DNA of 64,000 nucleotides from contig JAIOPI010000010.1 in the NCBI GenBank assembly GCA_021413965.1, forward strand, positions 248,001 to 312,000. The letters are read 5' to 3'. Positions 8,298-16,328 of the stretch are shown piece after piece. The DNA is from Lentisphaerota bacterium (lineage in GTDB: Bacteria; Verrucomicrobiota; Kiritimatiellia; UBA8416; JAIOPI01). The stretch's first letter is position 1; each line of letters starts with the position of its first letter. Position numbers and translations under genes: made by a program. The notes below the pieces were generated by a model that was given only the letters and a program-made list of their open reading frames with translations, made no database searches and was not told the DNA's origin.

Positions 8298-11200
8298 CTA
8301 TCCCTTCCGGTGAATGTACCGTCGCCGCAGGCGCGCGCCCCAGTCCGCAAACAAGGTGTAAGCCACCGGCACGATCAGCAGCGTCAGGAAGGTGCCCGTC
8401 AGCAACCCGCCCACCGCCGCCACGCCCATGGGCCGCCGGCTCTCGCCGCCCGCGCCAAACCCGATCGCGATCGGCAGAATGCCCAGGATCGTCGAGAAAC
8501 TGGTCATCAGGATCGGGCGGAACCGAATCAAACCTGCCTGCAGCATAGCCTCACGCGCCGGTTTGCCCAGCGCCATTTGCTGGTTGGCAAATTCCACCAG
8601 CAGGATCGAATTCTTCGTCGCCAGCCCGATCAGCAGCACGATCCCGATCTGGCTGAACAGGTTGATGTTCATCGCCGGGATGCGCGGCACGACGGCGGAC
8701 AGCCAGCCCGCGATCGCCGGCGGGTTCGGCGCGTAGTGCGCCCAGCCGTACAGGCTTGTGCCCCACAAGTTCACCCCGTTCAGCACCCAGAGCAGGCCGA
8801 ACGCGCCCAGCGCCGAGAGCGGCAGCGTCAGCATGATCGTCAGCGGGTGCAGCAAGCTCTCGAACTGCGACGCCAGCACCATGTAGACAATGATCAGCGC
8901 CAGCACCACCACAAACACGAAGCCCTTGCCCGACTCCCTGAGATCGGACGCCTCGCCCGCCCACTCGTGCCGAACCTCGGGAAACTCGCGGCGCAGGAGG
9001 TGCTCGACGCGCTCCACCGCCGTGCCCAGCGTCACGCCCACCGGCGTTCCCTCGATGGTCGCGGACCGGTAGCGGTTGAAGTGATTGATCGCGCTCGGGC
9101 CGGCGCCCACCTCGTAGGTCACCACGTTACTCAGCTGCACGAGCTCGCCGTTCAGCCCGCGCACGTACAGCCGGTCAAGGTCCGCCGGCGTCCGGCGCGA
9201 CTCCCGCTCCAGCTGCGCGATGACCTGGTACTCCTTGCCCCCAAGCTTGATCTTGCTCAGGTCCAAGCCGCCGAACAGCACCTGCAGCGCGCGCGAAATC
9301 TCCTGCACGGACACGCCCAGCACGGCGGCGCGGTTGCGGTCAATCTGCACGCGCAGCTCCGGCTTGTTCACCTCGTACGTGCTGCGCACGTTCTGCAGGT
9401 AGCCCGAGGTGCGCAGCGACGCCGCCACGGCCTGCGCCGTCGTGTTCAGCCGCCCCAGATCCGGATCCTGCAACACCACCTGGAAAGGCTGGCTGAAGCT
9501 GCGCCCGATCGCCTTGGGAATGATCGGAAACGCCAGCGCCCCCTCGATCGTCCCGAACAGCTGCGCCCCCAGCCCCTGCGGCCCGCCGACGATGTCCGTC
9601 ACGCCCCGCTCGCGCGGCTCCTTCAGCCGCATGAACATGAACGCCTGGTTGACCTTGCCCGGGCCGCCCTGCGCCAGGGCGACGGCCGAGAAGTAGCCAT
9701 CCGTTTCGGGCGTGTTCCGAACCAGCGCCTCCGCCTGCTTCAGCATGCGGTCCGTGTACTCGCTGGTCGAGCCCTCGGGCGTCAGCGTCACCACCAGCAG
9801 GCGCCCCTTGTCCTCCTCGGGCAGGAATTCCTTGTCCAGCCGGCCGTAGACCCAGATCACCGCCCCGAACAGCGCGAGGGAAATCACCACCATGCTCCGG
9901 CGGTGGTTCAACGACCACGTCAGCAGGCGGTTGTAGTGGCGCGTGAACCGGTCGAAGCCGCGCTCGAAGAAATTGAACACCGGCCCGTGCCGGTCCGTGC
10001 CAATCGGCTTCAGGATGCGCGCCGCCACCATGGGCGTCAGCGTCAGCGCCACGAACGCCGAAATGATCACCGACCCCGTCAGCGCGATCGCAAACTCGAT
10101 GAACAGCCGGCCCGTGATGCTGGTCTGGAACGCCAGGGGCACGAATACGGCGCACAGCGCCAGCGTCACGGCGATGACGGCGAAGCCGATTTCCCGCATT
10201 CCCTTGAACGCCGCGTCCATCGGGGACAGGCCTTCTTCAATGTGGCGGTAAATGTTTTCCAGCACGACGATCGAATCGTCGACCACGATGCCGATGGCCA
10301 GCACGAGCGCGAGCATGGTCAGGATGTTGATCGAGTATCCCATCATCGCCAGCACCATGTAGGTGCCGATGATCGCCACCGGAATCGTCAGGCACGGGAT
10401 CAGCGTCGAGCGGATGTTGCGCAGGAAGATGAAGATCGTGATGACCACGAGCACGAAGGCGATGAACAGCGTGATCCAGACCTCGCGGATCGAGTGCTCC
10501 ACGAAGATCGACTCGTCATAGGGAATCGACGTCTCGACGCCCGCCGGCAGCAGCGGCAGCAGGCGCGCGAGCTCGGCCTTCACCCCGCGCGCCACCTCGA
10601 TCGTGTTGGCCTTTGACTGCTTCACAATCCCCACGCCGACCGCCGGCTTGGAATTGAAGCGCGCGATGGAGCGCTCGTCCTCCGCGCCCACCTCGGCCCG
10701 CCCCACGTCGCGCAGGCGCACGAACGCCGCGCCGTCCTGCTTGATCACCAGGTCGTTGAATTCGTCCACCGTCTTCAGCTCGCCGCGCGTCTGAATCGTC
10801 AGCTCCCGGTCACGGTTCTCCACCCGGCCGCTCGGCAGCTCGACGTTCTGGCGCTGCAGGGCGCTGTCCACATCCCCCACCGTCACCTGGTGCGCCGCCA
10901 TCTTGTCCGCGTCCAGCCGCAGCCGCATGGCAAAGCGCTTTTGCCCGCCGAGGTACACCGAGCTCACGCCGGTCACCGTCTGCAGGCGGTCCTTCATCAG
11001 GTTCTCCGCCAGCGAGGTCAGCTCCAGGGTCGAGTACCGGTCGCTGAACAGGGCAATCCAGATGACGGGGGACGCGTCCGCATCCTGCTTGGCCACGATC
11101 GGCTCCTCGATGTCGTCGGGAAGCTGTCCGCGCACGCGTGACACGCGGTCCCGCACGTCCTGGGCCGCCAGCTCAATGTCGCGCGACAGGTTGAACTCGA

Positions 11201-11477
11201 TCGTGATGCTGCTCACCTGCTCGCGGCTCTCGCTCGTGAGCTGCTTGATCCCCTCGATGCTGTTGATCGCCTCTTCCAGCTTCTCGGTGACCTCCGTCTC
11301 CACCACCTCGGCGTTGGCGCCCGGGAGCACGGTGAGCACGTTGACGAGCGGCGGATCGATGTCCGGCAGCTCACGCACGGGCAGGCGGCTCAGCGCCACC
11401 AGCCCGAACAGGACGAGCACCAGGCTCATCATGGTGGCCAACACCGGCCGCTTAATGCTGATTTCCGATAGAATCAT
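8298..11477 (-). CDS. RND-family efflux pump, inner-membrane permease (HAE1/AcrB type)
   Basis: A 1059-residue proton-driven permease. The start ILSEISIKRPVLATMM is the standard RND opening; a large periplasmic loop follows, then a TM block with the proton-relay pair DD in GIVVDDSIVVLENIYRHIEEG, and a second half with the same arrangement ending LLIVPVAYTLFADW. The DD pair points to the drug/hydrophobe type rather than the heavy-metal type. It sits between its adaptor (36-base gap) and the TolC channel (2-base gap), so a full tripartite pump is encoded. Substrates cannot be inferred beyond lipophilic compounds. Confidence 0.93.
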   Translation of the reverse strand: MILSEISIKRPVLATMMSLVLVLFGLVALSRLPVRELPDIDPPLVNVLTVLPGANAEVVETEVTEKLEEAINSIEGIKQLTSESREQVSSITIEFNLSRDIELAAQDVRDRVSRVRGQLPDDIEEPIVAKQDADASPVIWIALFSDRYSTLELTSLAENLMKDRLQTVTGVSSVYLGGQKRFAMRLRLDADKMAAHQVTVGDVDSALQRQNVELPSGRVENRDRELTIQTRGELKTVDEFNDLVIKQDGAAFVRLRDVGRAEVGAEDERSIARFNSKPAVGVGIVKQSKANTIEVARGVKAELARLLPLLPAGVETSIPYDESIFVEHSIREVWITLFIAFVLVVITIFIFLRNIRSTLIPCLTIPVAIIGTYMVLAMMGYSINILTMLALVLAIGIVVDDSIVVLENIYRHIEEGLSPMDAAFKGMREIGFAVIAVTLALCAVFVPLAFQTSITGRLFIEFAIALTGSVIISAFVALTLTPMVAARILKPIGTDRHGPVFNFFERGFDRFTRHYNRLLTWSLNHRRSMVVISLALFGAVIWVYGRLDKEFLPEEDKGRLLVVTLTPEGSTSEYTDRMLKQAEALVRNTPETDGYFSAVALAQGGPGKVNQAFMFMRLKEPRERGVTDIVGGPQGLGAQLFGTIEGALAFPIIPKAIGRSFSQPFQVVLQDPDLGRLNTTAQAVAASLRTSGYLQNVRSTYEVNKPELRVQIDRNRAAVLGVSVQEISRALQVLFGGLDLSKIKLGGKEYQVIAQLERESRRTPADLDRLYVRGLNGELVQLSNVVTYEVGAGPSAINHFNRYRSATIEGTPVGVTLGTAVERVEHLLRREFPEVRHEWAGEASDLRESGKGFVFVVVLALIIVYMVLASQFESLLHPLTIMLTLPLSALGAFGLLWVLNGVNLWGTSLYGWAHYAPNPPAIAGWLSAVVPRIPAMNINLFSQIGIVLLIGLATKNSILLVEFANQQMALGKPAREAMLQAGLIRFRPILMTSFSTILGILPIAIGFGAGGESRRPMGVAAVGGLLTGTFLTLLIVPVAYTLFADWGARLRRRYIHRKG

Positions 11478-11513
11478 GAGAAGCCTCGCTGCGCACGCCG
11501 CGCGAAGGGGCGG

Positions 11514-12641
11514 CTATTGAAGTTGGGCGGCCGGCGGTTCGACTCCGGCCGTTTCCGACGCCTCCGTCGCCATCACGGGCACGCCCGGCTGCACTTTCTG
11601 CAGCCCCTCGACGATGACCGTCTCCCCGCCCTGCAGGCCCGCGACGATTTCCACCTGGCTGGGCTGCCGCGTCCCGACCGTCACCGCCACCCGCTGGGCC
11701 TTCTTGTCGGCGTCCACCGTGAACACGAACGTGGCGTCGCCTTCCGCCACCAGGGCGCGCTCCGGCACCACCACCGCGTCCCCCTTGACCTGCAGGATCA
11801 GGTCCAGGTTGCCGAACATGCCGGGCCGCAGGCGGCCGTCGGTGTTGGGCTGCCGCGCCTTGACGAGCACGGTCCGCGTGTCGAGATCGACCTGCGGATC
11901 GATGAAATACACCTCGCCGCGGAACTCCTCGCCCGGGTACGCCGGCACCCGGAAGGCAATCGACTGCCCCACCCGCAGCTCGCCCAGGAAGCGCTCCGGC
12001 ACGCGAAACTCCACCTTGACCGGATCGATGTCCACCAGCGTGGTCAACACCACGTCGCGGCTGACCACCTGGCCCGGGCTCACCTGGCGGGCGCCCGCTA
12101 TGCCGCTGAAGGGCGCCACGATCGCGGCCTCGCGCTGCTGCTGCCGCATCAGATCCAGCAGGGCGCGGCGCGCCTGGAACGTGGCCGTCGCCTGGTCGAA
12201 CTCCTGCTGCGAGATCGTGTGGTTCTGCAACATGCTTTCCGCCCGCTGACGGTTGGTCTCGGCCAGCTGGAAGTTCGCCTCCGCCTCGGCCACCGCCGCG
12301 TCGAGCTTGCGCGTGTCCAGCTTCACCAGCAGCTGCCCGTTCGTCACCGGCTGCCCCTCGTCAAAGTTGACCTGCGCCACGGTGCCGTCCGCCTCGCTCT
12401 TGACCTGGATGCGCTCGTTGGGCAGCAGCGTCGCCACCAGGGCGATCGTCTCCTCGATCGGCTGCCGCGTGGCCGTCACGGCGCGCACCGGGACGGCAAA
12501 ACCGCCCGGCGCCTCGCCCGCGCCGCCCGGCTTGCCCCCGCAGCCCGCGGCCAGCAGGAGCAGCAGCGCAACGGCGGCGGCGATGGAAGGGGGACGTTCG
12601 GATCGTGCGGGTCTGTTCATCGCGTGCATAGTCTGTTTCAT
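11514..12641 (-). CDS. RND efflux adaptor lipoprotein (membrane fusion protein)
   Basis: A 375-residue periplasmic adaptor. The N-terminus has a hydrophobic run ending in a lipobox (LLAAGC), so it is probably lipid-anchored. It follows the HlyD/AcrA order: a barrel-sandwich lipoyl half (VKSEADGTVAQVNFDEGQPV), a Q/A-rich helical hairpin, a second lipoyl half (VAPFSGIAGARQVSPGQVV), a beta-barrel and a membrane-proximal domain. It starts by ATGA overlap with the MarR stop codon, so it is coupled to the regulator. Confidence 0.92.
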   Translation of the reverse strand: MKQTMHAMNRPARSERPPSIAAAVALLLLLAAGCGGKPGGAGEAPGGFAVPVRAVTATRQPIEETIALVATLLPNERIQVKSEADGTVAQVNFDEGQPVTNGQLLVKLDTRKLDAAVAEAEANFQLAETNRQRAESMLQNHTISQQEFDQATATFQARRALLDLMRQQQREAAIVAPFSGIAGARQVSPGQVVSRDVVLTTLVDIDPVKVEFRVPERFLGELRVGQSIAFRVPAYPGEEFRGEVYFIDPQVDLDTRTVLVKARQPNTDGRLRPGMFGNLDLILQVKGDAVVVPERALVAEGDATFVFTVDADKKAQRVAVTVGTRQPSQVEIVAGLQGGETVIVEGLQKVQPGVPVMATEASETAGVEPPAAQLQ

Positions 12642-13129
12642 TCCTTGAGAAGTTCGCGCGCCAGTTTCTCCAGCAGCGCCACGTAAGCGCCCCGCTCCCG
12701 GGCCGAGAGCGGCTTGAACATGCGGCCGAGCCCGCGCCGCCGCTGGCGGTGTATCTCATCCACCACCCGCCGCCCGTGCGGCGTGAGCGTCAGGTCCACG
12801 GCACGCCGGTCCTGCACGCTGTGCGCCCGCCGCACCAGGCGCAGCCGCGCCAGCCGGTTCACCAGCATCGTGCCCGTCGAGGACTTCACGTGCAGCGCCG
12901 TCACGAGGTCGGCCATCCGGCAGCCGCCCCGCCCGTGCAACAGTTCCAGCGCCCAGAACTGGGGCATGGTCAGCGCGCCCCGCGTGAGATAATTCTGCTC
13001 GTGGCGCACCATGCCCCGGCACAGGCGGGACATCAGCCCATCCACGCGCGCAATGAACGCCGCCGAATTTATTTCAATCGTTGAATTATTCACGCGTTGA
13101 AAGACTAGCGAACTGGCGGAATGGGGCAA
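12638..13129 (-). CDS. MarR-family transcriptional regulator of the efflux operon
   Basis: A 163-residue winged-helix protein (LTMPQFWALELLHGRGGCRMADLVTAL recognition region; wing around RRAHSVQDRRAVDLTLTPHG). The DRRxxxLxLTxxG signature is the MarR wing. The chosen start is a TTG with GGGAG nine bases upstream; a GTG at 13093 or ATG at 13036 would give 151 or 132 residues, closer to typical MarR length. It is first in the operon and overlaps the adaptor gene by four bases, so autoregulation with the pump is expected. Palindromes at 13073-13092 are candidate operators. Confidence 0.85.
   Translation of the reverse strand: MPHSASSLVFQRVNNSTIEINSAAFIARVDGLMSRLCRGMVRHEQNYLTRGALTMPQFWALELLHGRGGCRMADLVTALHVKSSTGTMLVNRLARLRLVRRAHSVQDRRAVDLTLTPHGRRVVDEIHRQRRRGLGRMFKPLSARERGAYVALLEKLARELLKE
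13073..13092. promoter_or_regulatory. candidate MarR operator (overlapping palindromes)
   Basis: TTCAA-TCG-TTGAA (13073-13085) overlaps TGAAT-T-ATTCA (13082-13092), and the half site CGTTGAA recurs at 13095-13101. AT-rich palindromes of this size at the 5' end of a marR gene are typical of MarR autoregulation. If the TTG start is right they lie within the first codons; if the true start is the ATG at 13036 they lie in the leader. Confidence 0.5.
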
Positions 13130-13241
13130 GGCGAAACGCTCCCGGCGGACATTTTTTCACGCCGAAACCCTAGCGCGGGAAACCGCGACCGGGACGGTAG
13201 GGAAAGCGGAGTCCTGGCGCCGGTGGCGGCGCAGGCCGCGC

Positions 13242-13847
13242 CTACGGGGACAGGCGTCGCAGGCTCCAGCCGCCACGGGTCCGGCGGTATTCAAGCCGGT
13301 CGTGCAACCGGTTGGCGCGCTCGGTCCAGAATTCGAGGCGCGCGGGCTGCACCGCGTACCCGCCCCAGTGCGGCGGGCAGGTGACCTCGCGCCCCTGGAA
13401 TCGCGCGGCGGCCTCCCGGTAGCGGCGCGCCAGCTCGGCGCGGTCGAGGATGACCGAGCTTTGCCGAGAGGCCCACGCGCCCAGCCGGTAGCCGCGCGGA
13501 CGGCTCATGAAATAGGCTTCCGATTGCGCCCGCGCCACCGGCGTGGCGCGCCCCTCGATGCGCACCTGGCGCCGGCCCTCGCGCCACCAGAATACCAGCG
13601 CCACACGCGGATTGTCGGCCAGCGCCCGCCCCTTGCGGCTGTTGTAATTGGTGTAGAAAACAAAGCGTCCATCCACGACGTCCTTGAGCAGGACGATGCG
13701 GGAGGAGGGCGCCCCGCCGGGCCCGACCACGGCCAGGCTCATGGCGTTGGGATAGGTGGGATCCGTGCGTTGCGCGCGCGCAAACCAGCGCCGGAAAAGC
13801 GTGATCGGGTCGGTCGGAGGAGCGATGGGAAGGCGTGTGCGCGTCAT
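13242..13847 (-). CDS. pdxH: pyridoxamine 5'-phosphate oxidase
   Basis: A 201-residue FMN enzyme that oxidises pyridoxine or pyridoxamine 5'-phosphate to pyridoxal 5'-phosphate. Family hallmarks are clear: NAMSLAVVGPGGAPSSRIVLLKDVVDGRFVFYTNYNSRKGRAL (FMN site), the RQVRIEG strand, SRPRGYRLGAWAS, PPHWGGYAVQP and the C-terminal EFWTERANRLHDRLEYRR. Length is close to the usual 210-220, with a short N-terminus. It is on the same strand as the efflux operon, 112 bases upstream, but has no functional link to it. Confidence 0.94.
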   Translation of the reverse strand: MTRTRLPIAPPTDPITLFRRWFARAQRTDPTYPNAMSLAVVGPGGAPSSRIVLLKDVVDGRFVFYTNYNSRKGRALADNPRVALVFWWREGRRQVRIEGRATPVARAQSEAYFMSRPRGYRLGAWASRQSSVILDRAELARRYREAAARFQGREVTCPPHWGGYAVQPARLEFWTERANRLHDRLEYRRTRGGWSLRRLSP

Positions 13848-13893
13848 GGGGCGCCCGTCTTAGCAAAGGCCGCGCCGTATGGCAACGGCCGGC

Positions 13894-14100
13894 TTACGTC
13901 TTGCCAGGCGCATGGCCAACTTCGTACGCCAGGTAGATGCCACGCCAGACGAGCGCGGCGGGATCGTCATCCGCTTCGGGAACCCGGGACGGCACCACAG
14001 AGTAGACGCGCATGTCCATATAGAAGCGGTCGATCTTCGGCGGCTCGACCACCAAGTTGCACGTGAATCTGTACGTTGGCTCTTTCACTGGCACCTCCAT
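13894..14100 (-). CDS. small protein of unknown function
   Basis: A 68-residue protein with a mixed, protein-like composition (EPTYRFTCNLVVEPPKIDRFYMDMRVY, then ALVWRGIYLAYEVGH), unlike the R/P/A-rich frames that high GC throws up by chance. It has no signal peptide or helix run. No convincing ribosome site precedes the ATG; GTG codons at 14094 and 14088 are possible starts, the latter with GGAGG just upstream. It lies 46 bases before pdxH on the same strand. No family recognised. Confidence 0.45.
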   Translation of the reverse strand: MEVPVKEPTYRFTCNLVVEPPKIDRFYMDMRVYSVVPSRVPEADDDPAALVWRGIYLAYEVGHAPGKT

Positions 14101-14481
14101 CCCATCCCGAAGACAAGTGCCTCATAAGCATCATCAGTGCCAAACCGCGGCTGCCCCCCGCAAATTACGGTTTCATCACAGCTTGATGACAAACGTACGG
14201 GGAATTGCCCGCAACGGGCGGCCGCGCTCCGGCAATGCCTCGTCTTGTCTCTCCCCGGGCGAACAAGGCGCGAGACAACGCAATCCGGCCGTTTTCGTGG
14301 GCAGATGCCCCTCACGTGAATCACAATGGCGTTGCACCGCGAACCCGGGCGAACGAGAATGACGCCTCCTGCGAGGGAGCCAGGCGAGGTCACGAGACGC
14401 TCGCCAGAGACCGGCGAACTGTCGCATTGTACACGCCGGGGTCTGATTGTATTACGCACCGCGCCTGGCCTGGAGAGTGGC
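14101..14481. other. intergenic region between divergent genes
   Basis: No convincing gene. It holds a 6-bp inverted repeat TCATCA-N5-TGATGA at 14173-14189 that could be an operator, and a sigma-70-like promoter near its right end serving the exonuclease gene. Nothing else stands out. Confidence 0.5.
14427..14455 (+). promoter_or_regulatory. sigma-70-like promoter of the exonuclease gene
   Basis: TTGTAC and TATTAC are separated by 17 bases. The expected transcript start near 14462 leaves a 20-base leader that contains GGAG at 14472, followed by the ATG at 14482. Geometry is good; the hexamers are only moderate matches. Confidence 0.45.
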
Positions 14482-15126
14482 ATGCCGCACGCAGACATCA
14501 CCTTGACCGTCGTGGACTTCGAGGGCACGGGCTCGGTGGAGGGCCACCCGGACGAACCCTGGCAGATCGGCCTGGTCCGCATGCGGGAGGGACGCGTGGT
14601 ACCCGAGGAATCCTTCACGAGCCTGTTGCGCGTTGGTGACAGGCCGTTCAGCCGCCACGCTCCCGGCCGGCATGGCGAACTGCGAAAGGAGATCGCCCGG
14701 GCCCCGCGGCTGCCCGACCTCTGGCCCACGCTTCGGCCCTGGCTGGCAGGACGCCCCCTGGCCGCCCACAATACCGCCACCGAGAAGCGTTACCTGAAGG
14801 GCGCCTTTCCCCTTCACGCCCTTGGTCCGTGGGTCGATACGCTCAAACTGATCCGCCTCGCACAGCCGGCCTTCGCCTCGCACAAACTCGAGGATCTCAC
14901 GCGCTCCATGCGCCTGCAGGATCGCGTCTGCGCGCTCCTCCCGAACCGTGCCCCGCACGACGCACTTTTCGATGCCATGTGCAGCGCCATGCTCCTCGAA
15001 CAGCTCCTCGAGGAACCCGGCTGGCGCGAGACCACGATCGCCGCACTCGCGGCCGCCCGCCCCGCCCCCTTCCACCGCCTCGTCGCTCGCCGCCGGGGAC
15101 GGCAACGGCCATCCGCCTCACGTTGA
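14482..15126 (+). CDS. 3'-5' exonuclease of the DnaQ/DEDDh superfamily
   Basis: A 214-residue protein. Motif I is VVDFEGTGS (D, E), motif II is AAHNTATEKRYL in the middle, and motif III is NRAPHDALFDA with the catalytic His and last Asp, so all DEDDh acidic and His positions are present. Family members remove nucleotides from 3' ends of DNA or RNA using two metal ions. The ATG at 14482 is chosen because GGAG lies just upstream and motif I then falls at the usual place near residue 10; an upstream in-frame ATG would add 52 unrelated residues. The C-terminus is Arg-rich. Confidence 0.8.
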   Translation: MPHADITLTVVDFEGTGSVEGHPDEPWQIGLVRMREGRVVPEESFTSLLRVGDRPFSRHAPGRHGELRKEIARAPRLPDLWPTLRPWLAGRPLAAHNTATEKRYLKGAFPLHALGPWVDTLKLIRLAQPAFASHKLEDLTRSMRLQDRVCALLPNRAPHDALFDAMCSAMLLEQLLEEPGWRETTIAALAAARPAPFHRLVARRRGRQRPSASR

Positions 15127-15237
15127 CGCGACTGGCCTCTCGCGATGCAAAAGGGGGCCCGCAACCTCCGGGCGCGGCCGCCCAAGGCCCCCCCTCTTAC
15201 CCGCGCCCGGCGGTCGCCGCACGCTTCGCCCCACCCC

Positions 15238-16146
15238 TCAGTCGCCCGCCCGCGCCAGCAAGGCCGCCACCTGCTCGCGCAGGCCCTCGGCAAGCGGCGT
15301 GGACGGGACTGCCAGGCCGGCGGCGCGCAAGGGCTCTGTGTCATAAATGCGGTGGCAGAGAAACGCCGCGGCATCGGGATGCTCGGCGCGATAGGCACTC
15401 ACGGCCACTTCCTCAACGCGCAACTCCACCCCCAGCGCCTCCGCGATCAACCGGTAATACTCGCGCGACTCCACCACGTCGGGACCGGCAGCCTGGTAGA
15501 CGCGCCCATGGGTCTCGACCCGTCCCGCACAGCTTAAGATCAGTCGGGCCAAATCGCGTGCCAGGATGGGCTGCTGCAGAAAGTGACCGCCGCCAACCAG
15601 CTTGAGCGCATTGCCGCGCCGCAGCCGGGCGATCAGATCGCGATCGCGCGAGTGCAGGGGCAGACAGCCCAGTTCGGAGCCGGGACCATAGATGTGACAG
15701 GGCCGCACCACGGTGCAGACCATCCCGCCCGGTGCCCCGGGAAGCAGGATGACCTCACAGCGTCGCTTGTTCCCCCCGTATCCGTCCGACACGACGTGCG
15801 GATTCTCCGCCAGTTGCGGAAAGGTGCGCCGCCCCGGGTCAAAGACAAAATCCGTCGAGATGAACACCAGGTGGCTCACGCAGTCGCCCAGCACGTCCCG
15901 GTCCTGCTCGGCATCTGCAGGCTCGAACCCAATGCAGTCCACAGCCAAGTCCCACCGCACGGCGGCCGCGCGCACCGTCGTGGCAAACGCGGCCCGGTCC
16001 TTGCGATCCACCGCCAGTGCGTGCACGCCCGGCACCGCCGGGCGCTTGCCGCGGCTGACCGCCCACACCGCATGCCCCGCCGCCAGCGCTTCCCGCGCCA
16101 GCGTGCCACTCACAAATCCACTGCCGCCAATCAAAAGAATATTCAT
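15238..16146 (-). CDS. NAD-dependent epimerase/dehydratase (extended SDR)
   Basis: A 302-residue Rossmann-fold protein. It opens with NILLIGGSGFVSGTLA (GxxGxxG cofactor loop), has STDFVF (active-site Ser region) and YGGNKRRCE (YxxxK), and a YGPGSELG segment typical of nucleotide-sugar epimerases and of the plant CSP41-like subgroup. The start at 16146 is fixed by a strong upstream GGGGGAGGGG and by the Rossmann motif at residue 3. The substrate is probably an NDP-sugar or related compound, unspecified. It is convergent with the exonuclease gene. Confidence 0.85.
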   Translation of the reverse strand: MNILLIGGSGFVSGTLAREALAAGHAVWAVSRGKRPAVPGVHALAVDRKDRAAFATTVRAAAVRWDLAVDCIGFEPADAEQDRDVLGDCVSHLVFISTDFVFDPGRRTFPQLAENPHVVSDGYGGNKRRCEVILLPGAPGGMVCTVVRPCHIYGPGSELGCLPLHSRDRDLIARLRRGNALKLVGGGHFLQQPILARDLARLILSCAGRVETHGRVYQAAGPDVVESREYYRLIAEALGVELRVEEVAVSAYRAEHPDAAAFLCHRIYDTEPLRAAGLAVPSTPLAEGLREQVAALLARAGD

Positions 16147-16328
16147 GCCCCTCCCCCTCTCGCCCACCCGACACCGAACCGGCGTCCCCCACGATGGCGC
16201 TCCACAAGTGTCCCACCCGTGGAGTGGACGGCCCCACGCCGTCCCGCGGCAACGCGATGACGCGCCGCTCCCGGACCGTGCAATACGCCACTCGACAACC
16301 TGAATGCGCGGTGATACTAGCCGAAGCC

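Noticed and set aside
8223..10616. 797-codon open frame on the plus strand across the RND gene
   Set aside because: Its composition (His/Arg/Gln/Pro-rich, no hydrophobic core) is that of an antisense shadow in high-GC DNA, while the minus-strand frame is a complete RND pump with conserved motifs.
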